Shown here piece after piece: positions 24,654-34,125 of a DNA stretch of 64,000 bases; position 1 is the first letter of the stretch; each line of letters starts with the position of its first letter. A program made the translations under genes and the position numbers. Source of the stretch: Collinsella tanakaei YIT 12063 (lineage in GTDB: Bacteria > Actinomycetota > Coriobacteriia > Coriobacteriales > Coriobacteriaceae); assembly GCF_000225705.1 (NCBI RefSeq), contig NZ_JH126475.1, forward strand, positions 1-64,000, in the 5' to 3' direction. Under the pieces are notes generated by a model. That model was not told where the DNA came from, did not search any database, and saw only the letters and a list, made by a program, of their open reading frames with translations.

Positions 24654-26240
24654 ATGGGTAATGGGGGCAAGCGCAAGATGATGCTCGCGGCAACGGTTGC
24701 GGCGCTGGCGATTGGCGTCGCGCCCGCGATCGCGGACGCTCAGCCTGCGAGCAGCGTGGTTGCCGGCAGCGTCACCCTGGGCGGAGCGGGCAAGGCCGCG
24801 TATGCCAAGACGGACCCTGCCGGATCGGTGGCGTTGGGAGGTGGCGAGGGCGACTACAACCTCAAGTTCCAAGACGGCACGCTGTATCTCAACCATGCCA
24901 CGGTATCGTGTATCGCCGGCGAGGGAATCCTGGGCGATGGCGACCTACGCATCATGCTGAACGGGGACAGCTCGGTTACGTCCCAGGGCGCGAACGGAAT
25001 CGAAGTCGACGGTTCGCTGTGGATAGGGGGTGCGGGCTCGCTTGAAGTCGAAAGCGGCATGGATCGCCCTGCGCATGATGGCAACGACGAGTGCGATGGC
25101 ATCTACGCTACGGGCGACGTGGTGATCGACAGCGTTTCCGTCAAGGCGAGCGGTCTGGATCAGGGCGAGGGCGAAGCCAAGTACGGCGTCGGCATCTACA
25201 GCGAAGAGGGCGACGTGGTGATCAAGGGCGCGAAGGCGGATGTCGAGGCTCGCGGCGGCCGCGCGGCGGAGGTGAGCGCCGGCATCAGCGCCAACGCCGG
25301 CGCCGTGAAGATAGAAGACGGCACGGTGGTGGCTACCGCTGGGAACACAGATGCAGGTAAGGGGAGCATAAGCAGCGGCATCCATGCCGCCCATGACATC
25401 AGCGTCGACGCTGCAAGGCTCACGGCGACCGCTGGCGAAGCGGCGAGCAGCGCTGGTATGGGCAGCGCGTTCGGCTCCATCACTGTGGCGGGAGATTCCG
25501 TCGTGAGCGCCTCGTCGTCCGCTAAAGAGGGTGTGGGCATCTCGGCGGTGAGCGCTTCGGTCGTCGGCGGCAAACTGCTCGCGTCCGGAAACTTTGAAGC
25601 GGCCCGTTGCCCCAAGGGATTCACGGTGGCGCCGGATGCGGGTGAGGTTATGAGCGTTGCCACCGCGGACGGCGTGAGGGCGTTGCCTTCGGATGTCGAT
25701 GGTCTGGATGGGGTGAAGTTCGAGACCGTGGGAGGAGCCCCCTATACCAAGGAGGGTGAGCTTCCCGTCGATGCCCTGCGGGCAAACGTGCTGTACACGA
25801 CCGAAAAGAAGCCCGTTGATGCGTCGCGTTCCGCGCGGGACGAAGATAGCGAGAAGTCTGAAAGTCCGGCAAAGACGGACGGGGCTGCTAAGGACGATGC
25901 GATGAAGGAGGACGCCGCCAAGAAGGACGCCGCCGCAGCCGAGAAGGACGCCGCCGCAGCTGAGAAGGACGTTGAGGGCACGGTCGAGAAGGTGGGCGAA
26001 GACGTCGAGAAGGCGCTTGAAGACAGCGAGGCGAATGCTGCCCGGAAGCCCCAGGTTGCCAAGGCGAAGGACGCGTCCGCCCCTTCCAAGGCGGAGGCAG
26101 CGGGGCGCAAAGGCTCCATTGCGTCACACCTCCCCCAGACGGGTGACGCCAACCTTACGCTCCCTCTTGTATTTGCCGGAATCATCGGAGTCGCGCTTCT
26201 TGGCGCCGGTATCGCCTTGTTGTTCAATAAGCGCAAGTAG
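24654..26240 (+). CDS. LPXTG-anchored surface protein
   Basis: The 528-residue protein has a signal peptide (about 1-30) and a C-terminal sorting signal: LPQTG at 493-497, a hydrophobic stretch and a terminal NKRK. Sortase should therefore attach it to peptidoglycan. The middle (about 60-330) is a series of glycine- and valine-rich imperfect repeats (VVIDSVSVKASG, VVIKGAKADVEARG, VKIEDGTVVATAG), suggesting a right-handed beta-helix. A charged Lys/Ala/Glu/Asp linker (about 390-490) spans the wall. The start has AAAGGA. No sortase gene lies in the window. A role in adhesion is inference. Confidence 0.85.
   Translation: MGNGGKRKMMLAATVAALAIGVAPAIADAQPASSVVAGSVTLGGAGKAAYAKTDPAGSVALGGGEGDYNLKFQDGTLYLNHATVSCIAGEGILGDGDLRIMLNGDSSVTSQGANGIEVDGSLWIGGAGSLEVESGMDRPAHDGNDECDGIYATGDVVIDSVSVKASGLDQGEGEAKYGVGIYSEEGDVVIKGAKADVEARGGRAAEVSAGISANAGAVKIEDGTVVATAGNTDAGKGSISSGIHAAHDISVDAARLTATAGEAASSAGMGSAFGSITVAGDSVVSASSSAKEGVGISAVSASVVGGKLLASGNFEAARCPKGFTVAPDAGEVMSVATADGVRALPSDVDGLDGVKFETVGGAPYTKEGELPVDALRANVLYTTEKKPVDASRSARDEDSEKSESPAKTDGAAKDDAMKEDAAKKDAAAAEKDAAAAEKDVEGTVEKVGEDVEKALEDSEANAARKPQVAKAKDASAPSKAEAAGRKGSIASHLPQTGDANLTLPLVFAGIIGVALLGAGIALLFNKRK
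25920..25961 (+). repeat. 21-nt tandem repeat in the wall-spanning linker
   Basis: Two nearly identical 21-nt units (core GAAGGACGCCGCCGCAGC) at 25920-25940 and 25941-25961, with a partial third, encode the heptad-like EKDAAAA repeat of the LPXTG protein. Copy number could vary between strains. Confidence 0.6.
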
Positions 26241-26292
26241 GGCTACACTGCAGCAAGGAATAGATTTACTGCGGCAAGGGAGTTGACCCGTT

Positions 26293-26874
26293 ATGGACCT
26301 GCGCGAGGAAATCGAGCTTTACACGCCTTTCAACGCGCAGGAGGAGGCAGACCGTCATGTGATGCTGCGTGCGCTCGACTGCGGCTCCACGTGCTTCGAG
26401 CGCACGGCTCCCGCCCACATGACGTGTTCCATCTGGACCGTTGACCCGACGGCTCGCCAAACTCTGCTGGTTTACCACAACATCTATAACTCATGGAGCT
26501 GGATCGGGGGCCATGCGGACGGCGAGCGCGACCTTGCAGCCGTCGCCCTTCGCGAGCTGCGGGAAGAGACGGGCGTTACGGGCGCGTGCCTGATTGAGTG
26601 CGGGCCCGGCGCCATCTTCTCGCTCGAGGTCCTTCCCGTCGCCGGCCATGAGAAGCGCGGGCGCTACGTAAGTTCGCATACCCATCTTAACGTTACCTAC
26701 CTGGCGGTCGCGGACCCGGCGGAGCCCTTGCGCATTTGTGCGGACGAGAACTCCGCGGTGCGTTGGGTGCCTATGGAAGACGCCATCGCCCTTTCGAACG
26801 AGCCTTGGATTCGCGAGCGCATCTACCGCAAGCTTATCGATAAGCTCCGGCAACATGCAGATTGGGTAGCATAG
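26293..26874 (+). CDS. NUDIX hydrolase
   Basis: The 193-residue protein hydrolyses nucleoside diphosphate-linked substrates by family. The Nudix box is GGHADGERDLAAVALREL then REETGV (about residues 74-97). The catalytic REL-REE core is intact. The earlier conserved glutamate of the box (G-x5-E) appears shifted by one and replaced by arginine, a small departure from consensus. It follows the LPXTG gene by 52 bp with its own start at 26293. The substrate is unknown. Confidence 0.85.
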   Translation: MDLREEIELYTPFNAQEEADRHVMLRALDCGSTCFERTAPAHMTCSIWTVDPTARQTLLVYHNIYNSWSWIGGHADGERDLAAVALRELREETGVTGACLIECGPGAIFSLEVLPVAGHEKRGRYVSSHTHLNVTYLAVADPAEPLRICADENSAVRWVPMEDAIALSNEPWIRERIYRKLIDKLRQHADWVA

Positions 26875-26940
26875 ACTCAATGGACCAGCTAGGTTTCCAG
26901 TTTGGCCTATCGGTCGGCTGATGGCGGGGACGGAGCGCGC

Positions 26941-27195
26941 ATGGACGAGAAGCGGAGCCTGGGCGAGGAGATCGGCCGTCGCTCTTTTGGGGTTATGTGG
27001 ATGGACGAGGAAGAGCGTCTTATGCAGGAGCTGGATGATGCCCGCGACGCCGCCGGCCCCTCGTCCGCAAATCGAAGGCGCGCCAAGGGAGCCGGCAGCT
27101 ATGGCGGAGTCGATACCCCCGGCGGCGCGCTAGTTGTTGCCATTCTGCTGTTTGTAGTCGCCGCGGTGATAATCAACTTCTTTGTAGGGGAGTAG
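26941..27195 (+). CDS. Small single-pass membrane protein
   Basis: From the ATG at 26941 the product is 84 residues: a charged N-terminal half (MDEKRSLGEEIGRR, then DEEERLMQELDDA) and one C-terminal hydrophobic helix (LVVAILLFVVAAVIINFF), so it is probably tail-anchored. A TTG at 26902 would add 13 residues, but the ATG fits better with the acidic start. It is followed after 2 nt by another small gene, so the two are probably translated together. The family is not recognised. Confidence 0.6.
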   Translation: MDEKRSLGEEIGRRSFGVMWMDEEERLMQELDDARDAAGPSSANRRRAKGAGSYGGVDTPGGALVVAILLFVVAAVIINFFVGE

Positions 27196-27197
27196 CC

Positions 27198-27488
27198 ATG
27201 ATGATTTCACCTGAGTCTTACATCGCTCAATTTGAGGATGCTCCTTATAGCGAGCTCATTAGGGCCCGCGCAGAACTTGTGGCAGAGCTCGCGGAGCTCG
27301 AGAGTTATTTTGAGCTCGGCCAGCGAGAGGAGCAGTACATCGCCGTTTCCCCTTCTGAGGACACCCGCTACAAGATGGGGCTTGAATACCTTGTAGCCTT
27401 AATCGGCTTCATGATCGAGCGCGCTCCCGAGCTAACCGGGGAGGGATGCGCTGCGTGCGAGGATGATGACGAGGAAAGGGGCGATTAG
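27198..27488 (+). CDS. Small acidic hypothetical protein
   Basis: This 96-residue frame starts 2 nt after the preceding gene, with GGGGAG inside that gene's end as ribosome site. The product is strongly acidic and helical (ARAELVAELAELESYFELG), with an acidic C-terminal tail containing a CAAC pair. The family is not recognised. The tight spacing suggests a functional pair with the tail-anchored protein upstream. Confidence 0.65.
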   Translation: MMISPESYIAQFEDAPYSELIRARAELVAELAELESYFELGQREEQYIAVSPSEDTRYKMGLEYLVALIGFMIERAPELTGEGCAACEDDDEERGD

Positions 27489-27584
27489 TCTAAGGGCTGC
27501 TCGTGACCGGGGCTGTCAGTTGGGCATCGATCCTGTTTGGCTTGGACCGTCGTGCGGTTTGCAACGCCCGGCGTTCAATCTTTT

Positions 27585-28470
27585 CTAGATAAGGTTGGAT
27601 AAGAGTCGGTATCCCTCATCCTCGATGCGGTTCCATAGTTCAACAGATTCCGCCGCATCGCGCTCGCGCCGCAGGGCACGCTCCAGCTCCTTCTCGGTTG
27701 GCAGGTAGGTCAGGTATTGAGAGGCAAAGAGGCTGTCCTTGTCTGCCCACAAACGCGAAACCGCGCCCCAGCTCCAGCAAAAAGTCTTGCAACTTGTCGA
27801 TGAGTGCCTGTTCCAACGTGCTCTCCAACTGTTTTGGCGATTGAGGGATGTTGAGGAATTCAAGAACATAGGGGTCACGCACAATGCTATCGGCCGCAGT
27901 GACTGGCTGCGTGGATTGAATCTCTGCAGCGACTTCTTCTTTGTTCCGTTCGCCCCGCGTGGCAATCAGACGGTCATAGTAGAGGGTCTGGATTTGCCGG
28001 TCGAGCTGGCGGGAACTCCATCCTGCGTCCGCGGCTTCGTTCATATACCACAAGCGCCGCCGCTCGTTGTCTACGCGCATAAGCATGCGGTAGTGAGACC
28101 AGCTCAATTCGGCACGCAGTGTGTGCCGAATTGGAAACGTGAGGTAAAACTGGCGCATGGCTCGCAGGTTACGCTGCGTAAAGCCCTTGCCAAAGTCATC
28201 CGTCAAACGCTTGGAGAGGTATGAGAACAGATGCTTGCCATATTCGGCGCGCTCACCAATCGCCTCGTTAATCTGCCGCCCAATCTCCCAATAAGCGTTC
28301 ACCATGGCGCCGTTCACGGCACGCGTGACAGATGAGCGCGCTTGTGCAAGGACGTCGTGGACGTTGGAGTAGACCGATTCGTCGTTCGGGGCCGTGTCGC
28401 CAGCTTGCTGCTTGCCAGCTGCCACACTCGCGGTTATCTCAAGGGGGCTAGGACTGGTTGGATGTTTCAT
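27585..28470 (-). pseudogene. YhcG/DUF1016 PDDEXK nuclease, core deleted and frameshifted
   Basis: The N-terminal part from the ATG at 28470 is intact and matches DUF1016_N: AMVNAYWEIGRQINE, GKHLFSYLSKRL, FTQRNLRAMRQFY, LSWSHYRMLMRV, then LQDFLLELGRGFAFVGRQ. At about 27740 the frame breaks. The C-terminal end of the family, ADKDSLFASQYLTYLP and TEKELERALRRERDAAE, continues in another phase to 27585. Normal members have about 80 more residues between these points, holding the PD-(D/E)XK catalytic core. So the gene has lost its catalytic centre. The readable 276-residue frame is a broken product. Intact relatives occur in defence islands. Confidence 0.8.
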
Positions 28471-28643
28471 GGTTGTCTGTCCTTTCCGGTGCTCGAGCGG
28501 GTTGTTTAGGCGGGTTGATTACTGTGGACGAGGCTGCTGTGGACGAGGTTGGCGGTTGGCTACTCCCTTCTGGTTGATGTATCGAACCTGTGTTCTATTT
28601 CATTGTGCCTTTACTAAACTTTCGTCCGGACATAAAAAGGCCC

Positions 28644-28671
28644 TTGCATGTTACGCGCGGTGGGATAATTC
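28644..28671 (+). promoter_or_regulatory. Candidate promoter of the MazG/helicase pair
   Basis: TTGCAT (28644-28649) and TAATTC (28666-28671) are 16 nt apart and lie 29 nt before the MazG-like start. Both boxes are imperfect. Confidence 0.35.
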
Positions 28672-28699
28672 GTCCTAAGAATGACGAGAGGGGTGTGCC

Positions 28700-29035
28700 A
28701 TGGTGTTTGAGGATGCGGCCAGAAAGGCGCTGGCGTTTCGTGATGAGAGGGACTGGGCGCAGTTCCATAACCCTAAGGACCTAGCGATCTCTATTAGCTT
28801 GGAAGCGGCGGAGCTGTTGGAAACGTTCCAGTGGTCGGGGACGGATCTTGAGGTTGCCAAGAAGCGAGAGGCGATGGTAGAGGAGCTTGCCGACGTTGCT
28901 ATCTACTGCATCTTTCTTGCCAGCGAGCTGGGCGTGGACCTGGCCGATGCCGTAAGCGCTAAAATCGATGCTAATGCAGTGAAATATCCCGTCGATAAGG
29001 CGCGCGGCAATTCAAAGAAGTACACGGAGCTGTAA
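28700..29035 (+). CDS. MazG-like nucleotide pyrophosphohydrolase
   Basis: The 111-residue protein belongs to the all-alpha NTP pyrophosphatase group (MazG-like/dCTPase type). The metal-binding pattern is visible: E35-x-x-E38 in SLEAAELLE and E61-x3-D65 in VEELADVAIYC, followed by KYPVDKARG. It removes pyrophosphate from (d)NTPs, with the target nucleotide not determined. It is separated by 2 nt from the nuclease-helicase gene, whose ribosome site (GGAG) lies inside this gene's end, so the two are co-translated. MazG-like enzymes also act in phage defence by nucleotide depletion or as housecleaning enzymes. Confidence 0.85.
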   Translation: MVFEDAARKALAFRDERDWAQFHNPKDLAISISLEAAELLETFQWSGTDLEVAKKREAMVEELADVAIYCIFLASELGVDLADAVSAKIDANAVKYPVDKARGNSKKYTEL

Positions 29036-29037
29036 CC

Positions 29038-30912
29038 ATGATTATCTACAGTGGTAGCAAGGCCGACTTTATGGTTCAGGTCGAGGAAGACACCATCGCC
29101 TATACCATCCGTGACAATATCTTGGAGAAGATGCACCGCAAGACGCCCGACGCCGAGTTCAGGTCATGGGTGAATTCGCTTGAGTACATGTACAAGGTGC
29201 TTAACGATGACGGGATTCCGCGGAATTCTGGCATAGCGATCGAATACAACCTGCCCAACACCGCCAAGCGCGTGGACTTTCTTGTTTCGGGCTACGACGC
29301 TAAACGCGCGGCCAATGTGGTGATTATCGAGCTGAAACAGTGGGAGAAGCTGAACAAGGTCGAGGGCCTCGACGCGCTGGTGGAAACGTTCACGGGTGGC
29401 AGGGAGCGCCGCGTGGTCCATCCTTCTTACCAAGCCTGGAGCTATGCGGAGATGATCAGGGACTACAACGAATACGCCCAGATGGCCGGCGTGAACCTGT
29501 GGCCCTGCGCCTATCTGCATAACTATATGCGTGTGCAGGATGACCCGTTGGACGATCCCATCTACAAGGATTATCTGGACGAAGCCCCCGCGTTTGCCAA
29601 GGGCGACGTGAGGAAGCTACGCGAGTTCATTAAGCGCGTGGTGGAGACTGGCGATGACAGCGAAATCCTCTACGAGATCGATAACGGCCGCATCAAACCA
29701 TCGAAGAGTCTTCAGGACGCTATTGTGGGAATGCTTGAGAGCAATCCCGAGTTCAACCTGATCGACGACCAGAAGGTTGTGTTCGAGCGCATCATGGAGC
29801 TCTCTCGCCAATGCGAGCGGGATGGAAGGAAGCGCGTGCTTATTGCGACCGGTGGTCCCGGAACTGGCAAGACGGTTATCGCGATGAATCTGCTTGCTCG
29901 CCTTACCCAAGAGGGCGTCTTTGTACAGTATTGTTCGAAGAACAGCGCGCCCCGTACGGTCTACGCCAAGAAACTCAAGGGGCACAGGACAAAAAGCAGC
30001 ATCGATAACATGTTCAAGGGCTCCGGTGCCTATGTGGAAGCGCCTAGGAACGCCGTTGGAGTTGTGCTGGCCGACGAGGCACATCGTCTGAACGAAAAGT
30101 CGGGGCTGTATGGCAACCAGGGCGTCAACCAGATACATGAAATCATCCATGCCGCCAGGCTGAGCGTGTTCTTTATCGACGAATGCCAACGCGTGACCGT
30201 GAAGGATATCGGCAGCGTTGGGGAGATTAAGCGCTGGGCCGCCGTTAACGGGGCGGAAGTGCATGAAGAGGGGCTTTCCTCGCAGTTTCGCTGCAACGGC
30301 TCCGATGGGTATCTCGCATGGCTGGACGATGTTCTAGAGATTCGCGAGACGGCGAATTACGATATCGAGGGCATCGACTACGACTTCGAAGTGCTTGATT
30401 CTCCCGATGAAATGAGGCAAAAGGTAATCGAGCGAAACCAGGGGTCGAACAAGTCGCGCATTTTGGCGGGATATTGCTGGAACTGGCCGCGCGCGGGTCG
30501 CGCCGATACAAACACCCATGAGATTACAATAGGAGACTTCGAGATAAGCTGGAACCTGGATGGGGGAGAGGCGTTCGCGCTTAGTCCAACGTCCATCAAC
30601 GAGGCGGGGTGCATCCACACAACGCAGGGCCTTGAGTTCGAGTACGTTGGCGTGATCATAGGCGACGACCTTCGCTATGAGGGCAACCATGTGGTGACCG
30701 ACTATACAAAGCGCGCGGGAACGGACCAGTCGATCAAGGGCTTGAAAAAGATGGAGCGCGAAGATCCAAAACATGCGCTCAAGCTTGCTGATGAGATTAT
30801 TAAGAACACATATCGCACGCTGATGACGCGCGGCATGAAGGGTTGTTATGTATACGCCACGGATCCAAATCTGCGCAGCTACTTGAAGGAGCGTTCGGCG
30901 GTGTGCGTCTAA
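29038..30912 (+). CDS. DUF2075-type helicase/ATPase with N-terminal PD-(D/E)XK nuclease-like domain
   Basis: The 624-residue protein has two parts. Residues about 65-105 show a nuclease-like core: D80 in KRVDFLV and E98-L-K100 in VVIIELKQW, the D...ExK pattern. Residues 270-600 are a P-loop helicase-like ATPase: Walker A GGPGTGKT (272-279), DEAH (346-349), FFIDECQRV (about 378-386), SSQFRCNGSDGYLAW and HTTQGLEFEYVGVIIGDDL, as in DUF2075/Schlafen-like helicases. Both key nuclease residues are present. It is tightly coupled to a MazG-like gene and sits between a YhcG remnant and McrBC, pointing to DNA or RNA defence. The activity is inferred. Confidence 0.85.
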   Translation: MIIYSGSKADFMVQVEEDTIAYTIRDNILEKMHRKTPDAEFRSWVNSLEYMYKVLNDDGIPRNSGIAIEYNLPNTAKRVDFLVSGYDAKRAANVVIIELKQWEKLNKVEGLDALVETFTGGRERRVVHPSYQAWSYAEMIRDYNEYAQMAGVNLWPCAYLHNYMRVQDDPLDDPIYKDYLDEAPAFAKGDVRKLREFIKRVVETGDDSEILYEIDNGRIKPSKSLQDAIVGMLESNPEFNLIDDQKVVFERIMELSRQCERDGRKRVLIATGGPGTGKTVIAMNLLARLTQEGVFVQYCSKNSAPRTVYAKKLKGHRTKSSIDNMFKGSGAYVEAPRNAVGVVLADEAHRLNEKSGLYGNQGVNQIHEIIHAARLSVFFIDECQRVTVKDIGSVGEIKRWAAVNGAEVHEEGLSSQFRCNGSDGYLAWLDDVLEIRETANYDIEGIDYDFEVLDSPDEMRQKVIERNQGSNKSRILAGYCWNWPRAGRADTNTHEITIGDFEISWNLDGGEAFALSPTSINEAGCIHTTQGLEFEYVGVIIGDDLRYEGNHVVTDYTKRAGTDQSIKGLKKMEREDPKHALKLADEIIKNTYRTLMTRGMKGCYVYATDPNLRSYLKERSAVCV

Positions 30913-30948
30913 TTGACTGATGGGGCCACGAGGGGGCAGGGCGGGTTA

Positions 30949-32007
30949 TTATGCGGCAAAAAACTGATTGGCAATGGAGATCAGCCGGGCTTGTATCTCT
31001 TGAAAGTCTCGATTGAGGTCGAGGGCGCTTACCTTGATCTGGTTTCCGCTCATGCAGTAGTCGCCTTCAGGCTGAAGCGCTTCATCGGTTTTTGCATATA
31101 GAAGAATCCCTGCTACTCTGTGAGGCCTGTCGGAAAGCTCGGCTTCCTTGTTTTTAACGTAGGTAAAAATCTGGTAGAGGTTCGCAGAGTGGATGGTTGC
31201 GGTGCCGAAAGAGTATTGCATAGAGTGTGAGTAGTACTTGGCATCAATGATTAGAACCTCATTGTTTCTTGAGAGAACTATGTCGGTTTGCATTGTGGGC
31301 AGCAAGGTGCCCGCGCCGTCATCAAGGGCCCATGTGATTTGTGGGGACGAGGCTTTGGCGAAAGGGTATTCTGCCGTATAGAACTCCAGGATGAACTTTT
31401 CGTACAGTCTATGCATCTGTTGGCTATCGACAAATGAAGAAAGGCGATATTGTCCGGATTCCGTGGTCAGCAGCATGCCTTCGAGAATAAGCTGGCATAT
31501 CCCCAGCGCTAGTCGATAGGATTGATTGTTACGTTGCAGGTGAACGGCTTCCCAGGCGATTGACTTCGCGTCGATCTCATCAATGTTCGAAAAGAAGGGG
31601 AGGATCCTTCGGAGTTCGGCATATCGTTCATCTGTTATCTTTCCATGACGGAGCAACAGACAGATCGTGGTTTTTAATATCTGGTTGAGCGGGTTGTTTT
31701 CCGTAAGCTCATCGTATTCGCAGGTTACACATCGTTCCCTCTTGATTTTGTTACCGATCGTGCCCTGCAAGTCGATTTTGCCTCGCACGGTCGGCAGGGC
31801 TTCTGTGCGCGAATGATATTCGCGATAGAGTCCCCTTTTAATTTGGCGGCTTACCTCTTTTGCTAGTATTACGGCAAATAGGTCGTGTATGTTGCTGAAT
31901 TCCTCTCCGGCAATTTCTTGATAACCATATGATTCGAGCGACCTGAATGCGTATGCAAGCATGTAGTAGATGTTTTTGATTAAAATGGTTCCGTTTTTAG
32001 TTGTCAC
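30949..32007 (-). CDS. mcrC: McrC, nuclease subunit of a McrBC restriction system
   Basis: The 352-residue product is McrC-like: an N-terminal block IKNIYYMLAYAF, ALPTVRGKIDL, and a PD-(D/E)XK nuclease core in QTDIVLSRNNEVLIIDAKYY with D, D and K positions. Partnered with McrB, it cuts DNA containing modified cytosines. I choose the GTG at 32007, which overlaps the McrB stop as GTGA, rather than the open-frame start at 32040 deep inside mcrB. A+T content is higher than in neighbouring core genes, hinting at transfer. It converges on the nuclease-helicase gene with 36 bp between stops and no terminator visible. Confidence 0.88.
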   Translation of the reverse strand: MTTKNGTILIKNIYYMLAYAFRSLESYGYQEIAGEEFSNIHDLFAVILAKEVSRQIKRGLYREYHSRTEALPTVRGKIDLQGTIGNKIKRERCVTCEYDELTENNPLNQILKTTICLLLRHGKITDERYAELRRILPFFSNIDEIDAKSIAWEAVHLQRNNQSYRLALGICQLILEGMLLTTESGQYRLSSFVDSQQMHRLYEKFILEFYTAEYPFAKASSPQITWALDDGAGTLLPTMQTDIVLSRNNEVLIIDAKYYSHSMQYSFGTATIHSANLYQIFTYVKNKEAELSDRPHRVAGILLYAKTDEALQPEGDYCMSGNQIKVSALDLNRDFQEIQARLISIANQFFAA

Positions 32008-33995
32008 TGCTGGAACACCCCATGAAGAGCGTTCTCCCATTTGAGGACCTTCTCATCGCAGTCAAACCAGTATTCGCGAAGCATGGGAAGAATGTCGTAA
32101 TCAACTATCTCGCGCGCCCACTCATCGCTTGCCTCATCGGGGTTGACACCGCAGAAATAGCTGTGACCGATGCAGAATCCTGTGCCAAGAGATTTGTCCG
32201 TACGAATCTCATCATTCAATTTCTCAATCAATGCGATGAGCTCATCGATTGTTTCGCTTGAGAGCTGTTGTTGGTAGGCTTTAAAACCGGTGGTTTCAAA
32301 GCCAGGCGTCATCTCGAAGAAGCTGAATCTGCGGCGCAGCGCGTAGTCGATCATGGCCAGAGATCTGTCGGCGGTATTCATCATGCCGATGATGTATAGG
32401 TTTTCAGGAACGCTGAATGGGCTGCCATCATATGCAAGAGTCGCTTCGGATCCGCGATAATCACGCTCGATGAGCATGAGCAGTTCGCCAAAGATTTTAC
32501 TCATATTGCCTCGGTTGATTTCATCGATGATGAAAAAGAACTGCTCCTCCGGATGCGATGCGGCTTTTTGGCAGAAGTTGTAGAAGACTCCATGCTTTAG
32601 AGCAAAGGAGTCGCCCTCGGGCTTGTACCCCATAACGAAGTCTTCATAGGAGTAGCTTTGGTGGAATTGAATAAGCTTGATGTGGTCGTTATCCCTTTTT
32701 CCCATAATCGACCAAGCGAGGCGTCTAGCGGCGAAGGTTTTCCCAACGCCTGGAGCGCCTTGCAAGATGACGTTCTTCTTTCGTAATAGCACGGATTTCA
32801 AGCAATCATAATCGCTTTTCCCCATGAAGACGTCCCTAAGGAAAGACTCCTTGTCGTACGGTCGCACGGAGGTCGCAGGCGTAGTATTGGAATGTTCAAT
32901 CATGTTAATAATGGTTTGGTACTCCGAAGCCGTGAGCTTAAAAAGGCTGCCTTGAGGGTTGATAAAATACTCCATGCTGGCGAGCTCTTGTTTTGTCTTC
33001 AGGGATTCGAGGGCGATGGGGTTGGCGATATCCGCGGTCTTCTCAAAGTAAATCCGCTCATTGTCATGGTCTTTAGATATTGTTCCTAAAGCCGTAATCA
33101 TCTTGATGGGGCTTGTCTCGAATATCACGAGCGCGTCTCCTGGCTTCGCATCTAGGAAGTGCTGGAATACGCGTCTCTTGCTGCCGTTTTCGCTGTACAT
33201 TGTGTAGCTCTGGGATGAGCCTATGGGGACGGACGAAGGCTTCCAGAGGGAAGGGTTGGCGTTTAACCACCAAAAGTCATGTTCTCCGCTGCCTAAATGA
33301 TTGCTGGACGGATTTTCTTCTTTATGGTTGCTCACGTAATAGCAAAAGTCTGCCGTTAGTGTGCGTAGCTGAGGATCGGGGTAATAATCGGGGGTGAGCT
33401 GGGAATTGAAGAGGTCAATAAGCTCATCATCTTTTTTGAGCCTCTCGCAGATCTCATTGTAAAAGCCAAGGTGGAAGCGCAGGTTGTCGCCGCGCCTGCC
33501 TTTGATGATGCTGCGGTTGTTTCCAAGTTGTTCAAACGCTGCTTTTGCAACGGTATATTTGTATACATAGTATTTATCTGGATACCGCAGCCATAAGTAC
33601 GTAGTGATTACATTTTCATTTTGATAGTGGTTTTTCGCTGTGGGCCTATAAGTCTTCCTTAGCACTTCGCTTCCCAGATTAAATGCCTCAATTCGGTCAA
33701 GATAATCCCTTGACTCGTCAAAAAGAGATACAAAGAGCGCGCGCGTTTCCTCTGGGACTTCTGTTGCAAATTCGAGCAGCATGTTTTTAGGGTAATGGTT
33801 ATATGACGTCAAAAGATTGCTTGAAGCTTCAAGGGATCGCTCGAGCATGTCTTTGAAGTCCTGTGAGCCTATGTCCCAGTTTTCTTGAAATTGTTTGACT
33901 GCCTTCCATTTATATGATTCCGCATCCCAGTGGCCGGTTGTGAGATCTTTTTTGTATTGGACGAGGTATTTTTGGAATAGGGCATCGTCAAACAT
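32004..33995 (-). CDS. mcrB: McrB, GTPase/AAA+ subunit with EVE-like modified-base reader
   Basis: The C-terminal AAA+ motor has Walker A GAPGVGKT (413-420), Walker B FFFIIDEINRG (487-496) and the McrB signature MNTADRS (539-545). Residues about 241-365 (HDFWWLNANPSLW, GDALVIFETSP, ALGTIS) resemble an EVE/PUA-like domain that flips out and reads modified cytosines. Residues 1-220 are a helical region I do not recognise. At 663 residues it is longer than E. coli McrB. RNA or DNA ends are cut by McrC, encoded right after with a 4-nt overlap. The start at 33995 has GAGGAG. Confidence 0.9.
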   Translation of the reverse strand: MFDDALFQKYLVQYKKDLTTGHWDAESYKWKAVKQFQENWDIGSQDFKDMLERSLEASSNLLTSYNHYPKNMLLEFATEVPEETRALFVSLFDESRDYLDRIEAFNLGSEVLRKTYRPTAKNHYQNENVITTYLWLRYPDKYYVYKYTVAKAAFEQLGNNRSIIKGRRGDNLRFHLGFYNEICERLKKDDELIDLFNSQLTPDYYPDPQLRTLTADFCYYVSNHKEENPSSNHLGSGEHDFWWLNANPSLWKPSSVPIGSSQSYTMYSENGSKRRVFQHFLDAKPGDALVIFETSPIKMITALGTISKDHDNERIYFEKTADIANPIALESLKTKQELASMEYFINPQGSLFKLTASEYQTIINMIEHSNTTPATSVRPYDKESFLRDVFMGKSDYDCLKSVLLRKKNVILQGAPGVGKTFAARRLAWSIMGKRDNDHIKLIQFHQSYSYEDFVMGYKPEGDSFALKHGVFYNFCQKAASHPEEQFFFIIDEINRGNMSKIFGELLMLIERDYRGSEATLAYDGSPFSVPENLYIIGMMNTADRSLAMIDYALRRRFSFFEMTPGFETTGFKAYQQQLSSETIDELIALIEKLNDEIRTDKSLGTGFCIGHSYFCGVNPDEASDEWAREIVDYDILPMLREYWFDCDEKVLKWENALHGVFQQ

Positions 33996-34125
33996 TGCCA
34001 GCTCCTCTGTATGCTTGCTATCCGACTTTATATTATGCGTCTGAGGCGGCGATTATTAAAGGACGCCGCATCGCCGGTCCACTCTGTACAATACTCAAGA
34101 GCTGTATTTTAGGTAAGGAGTGCAT

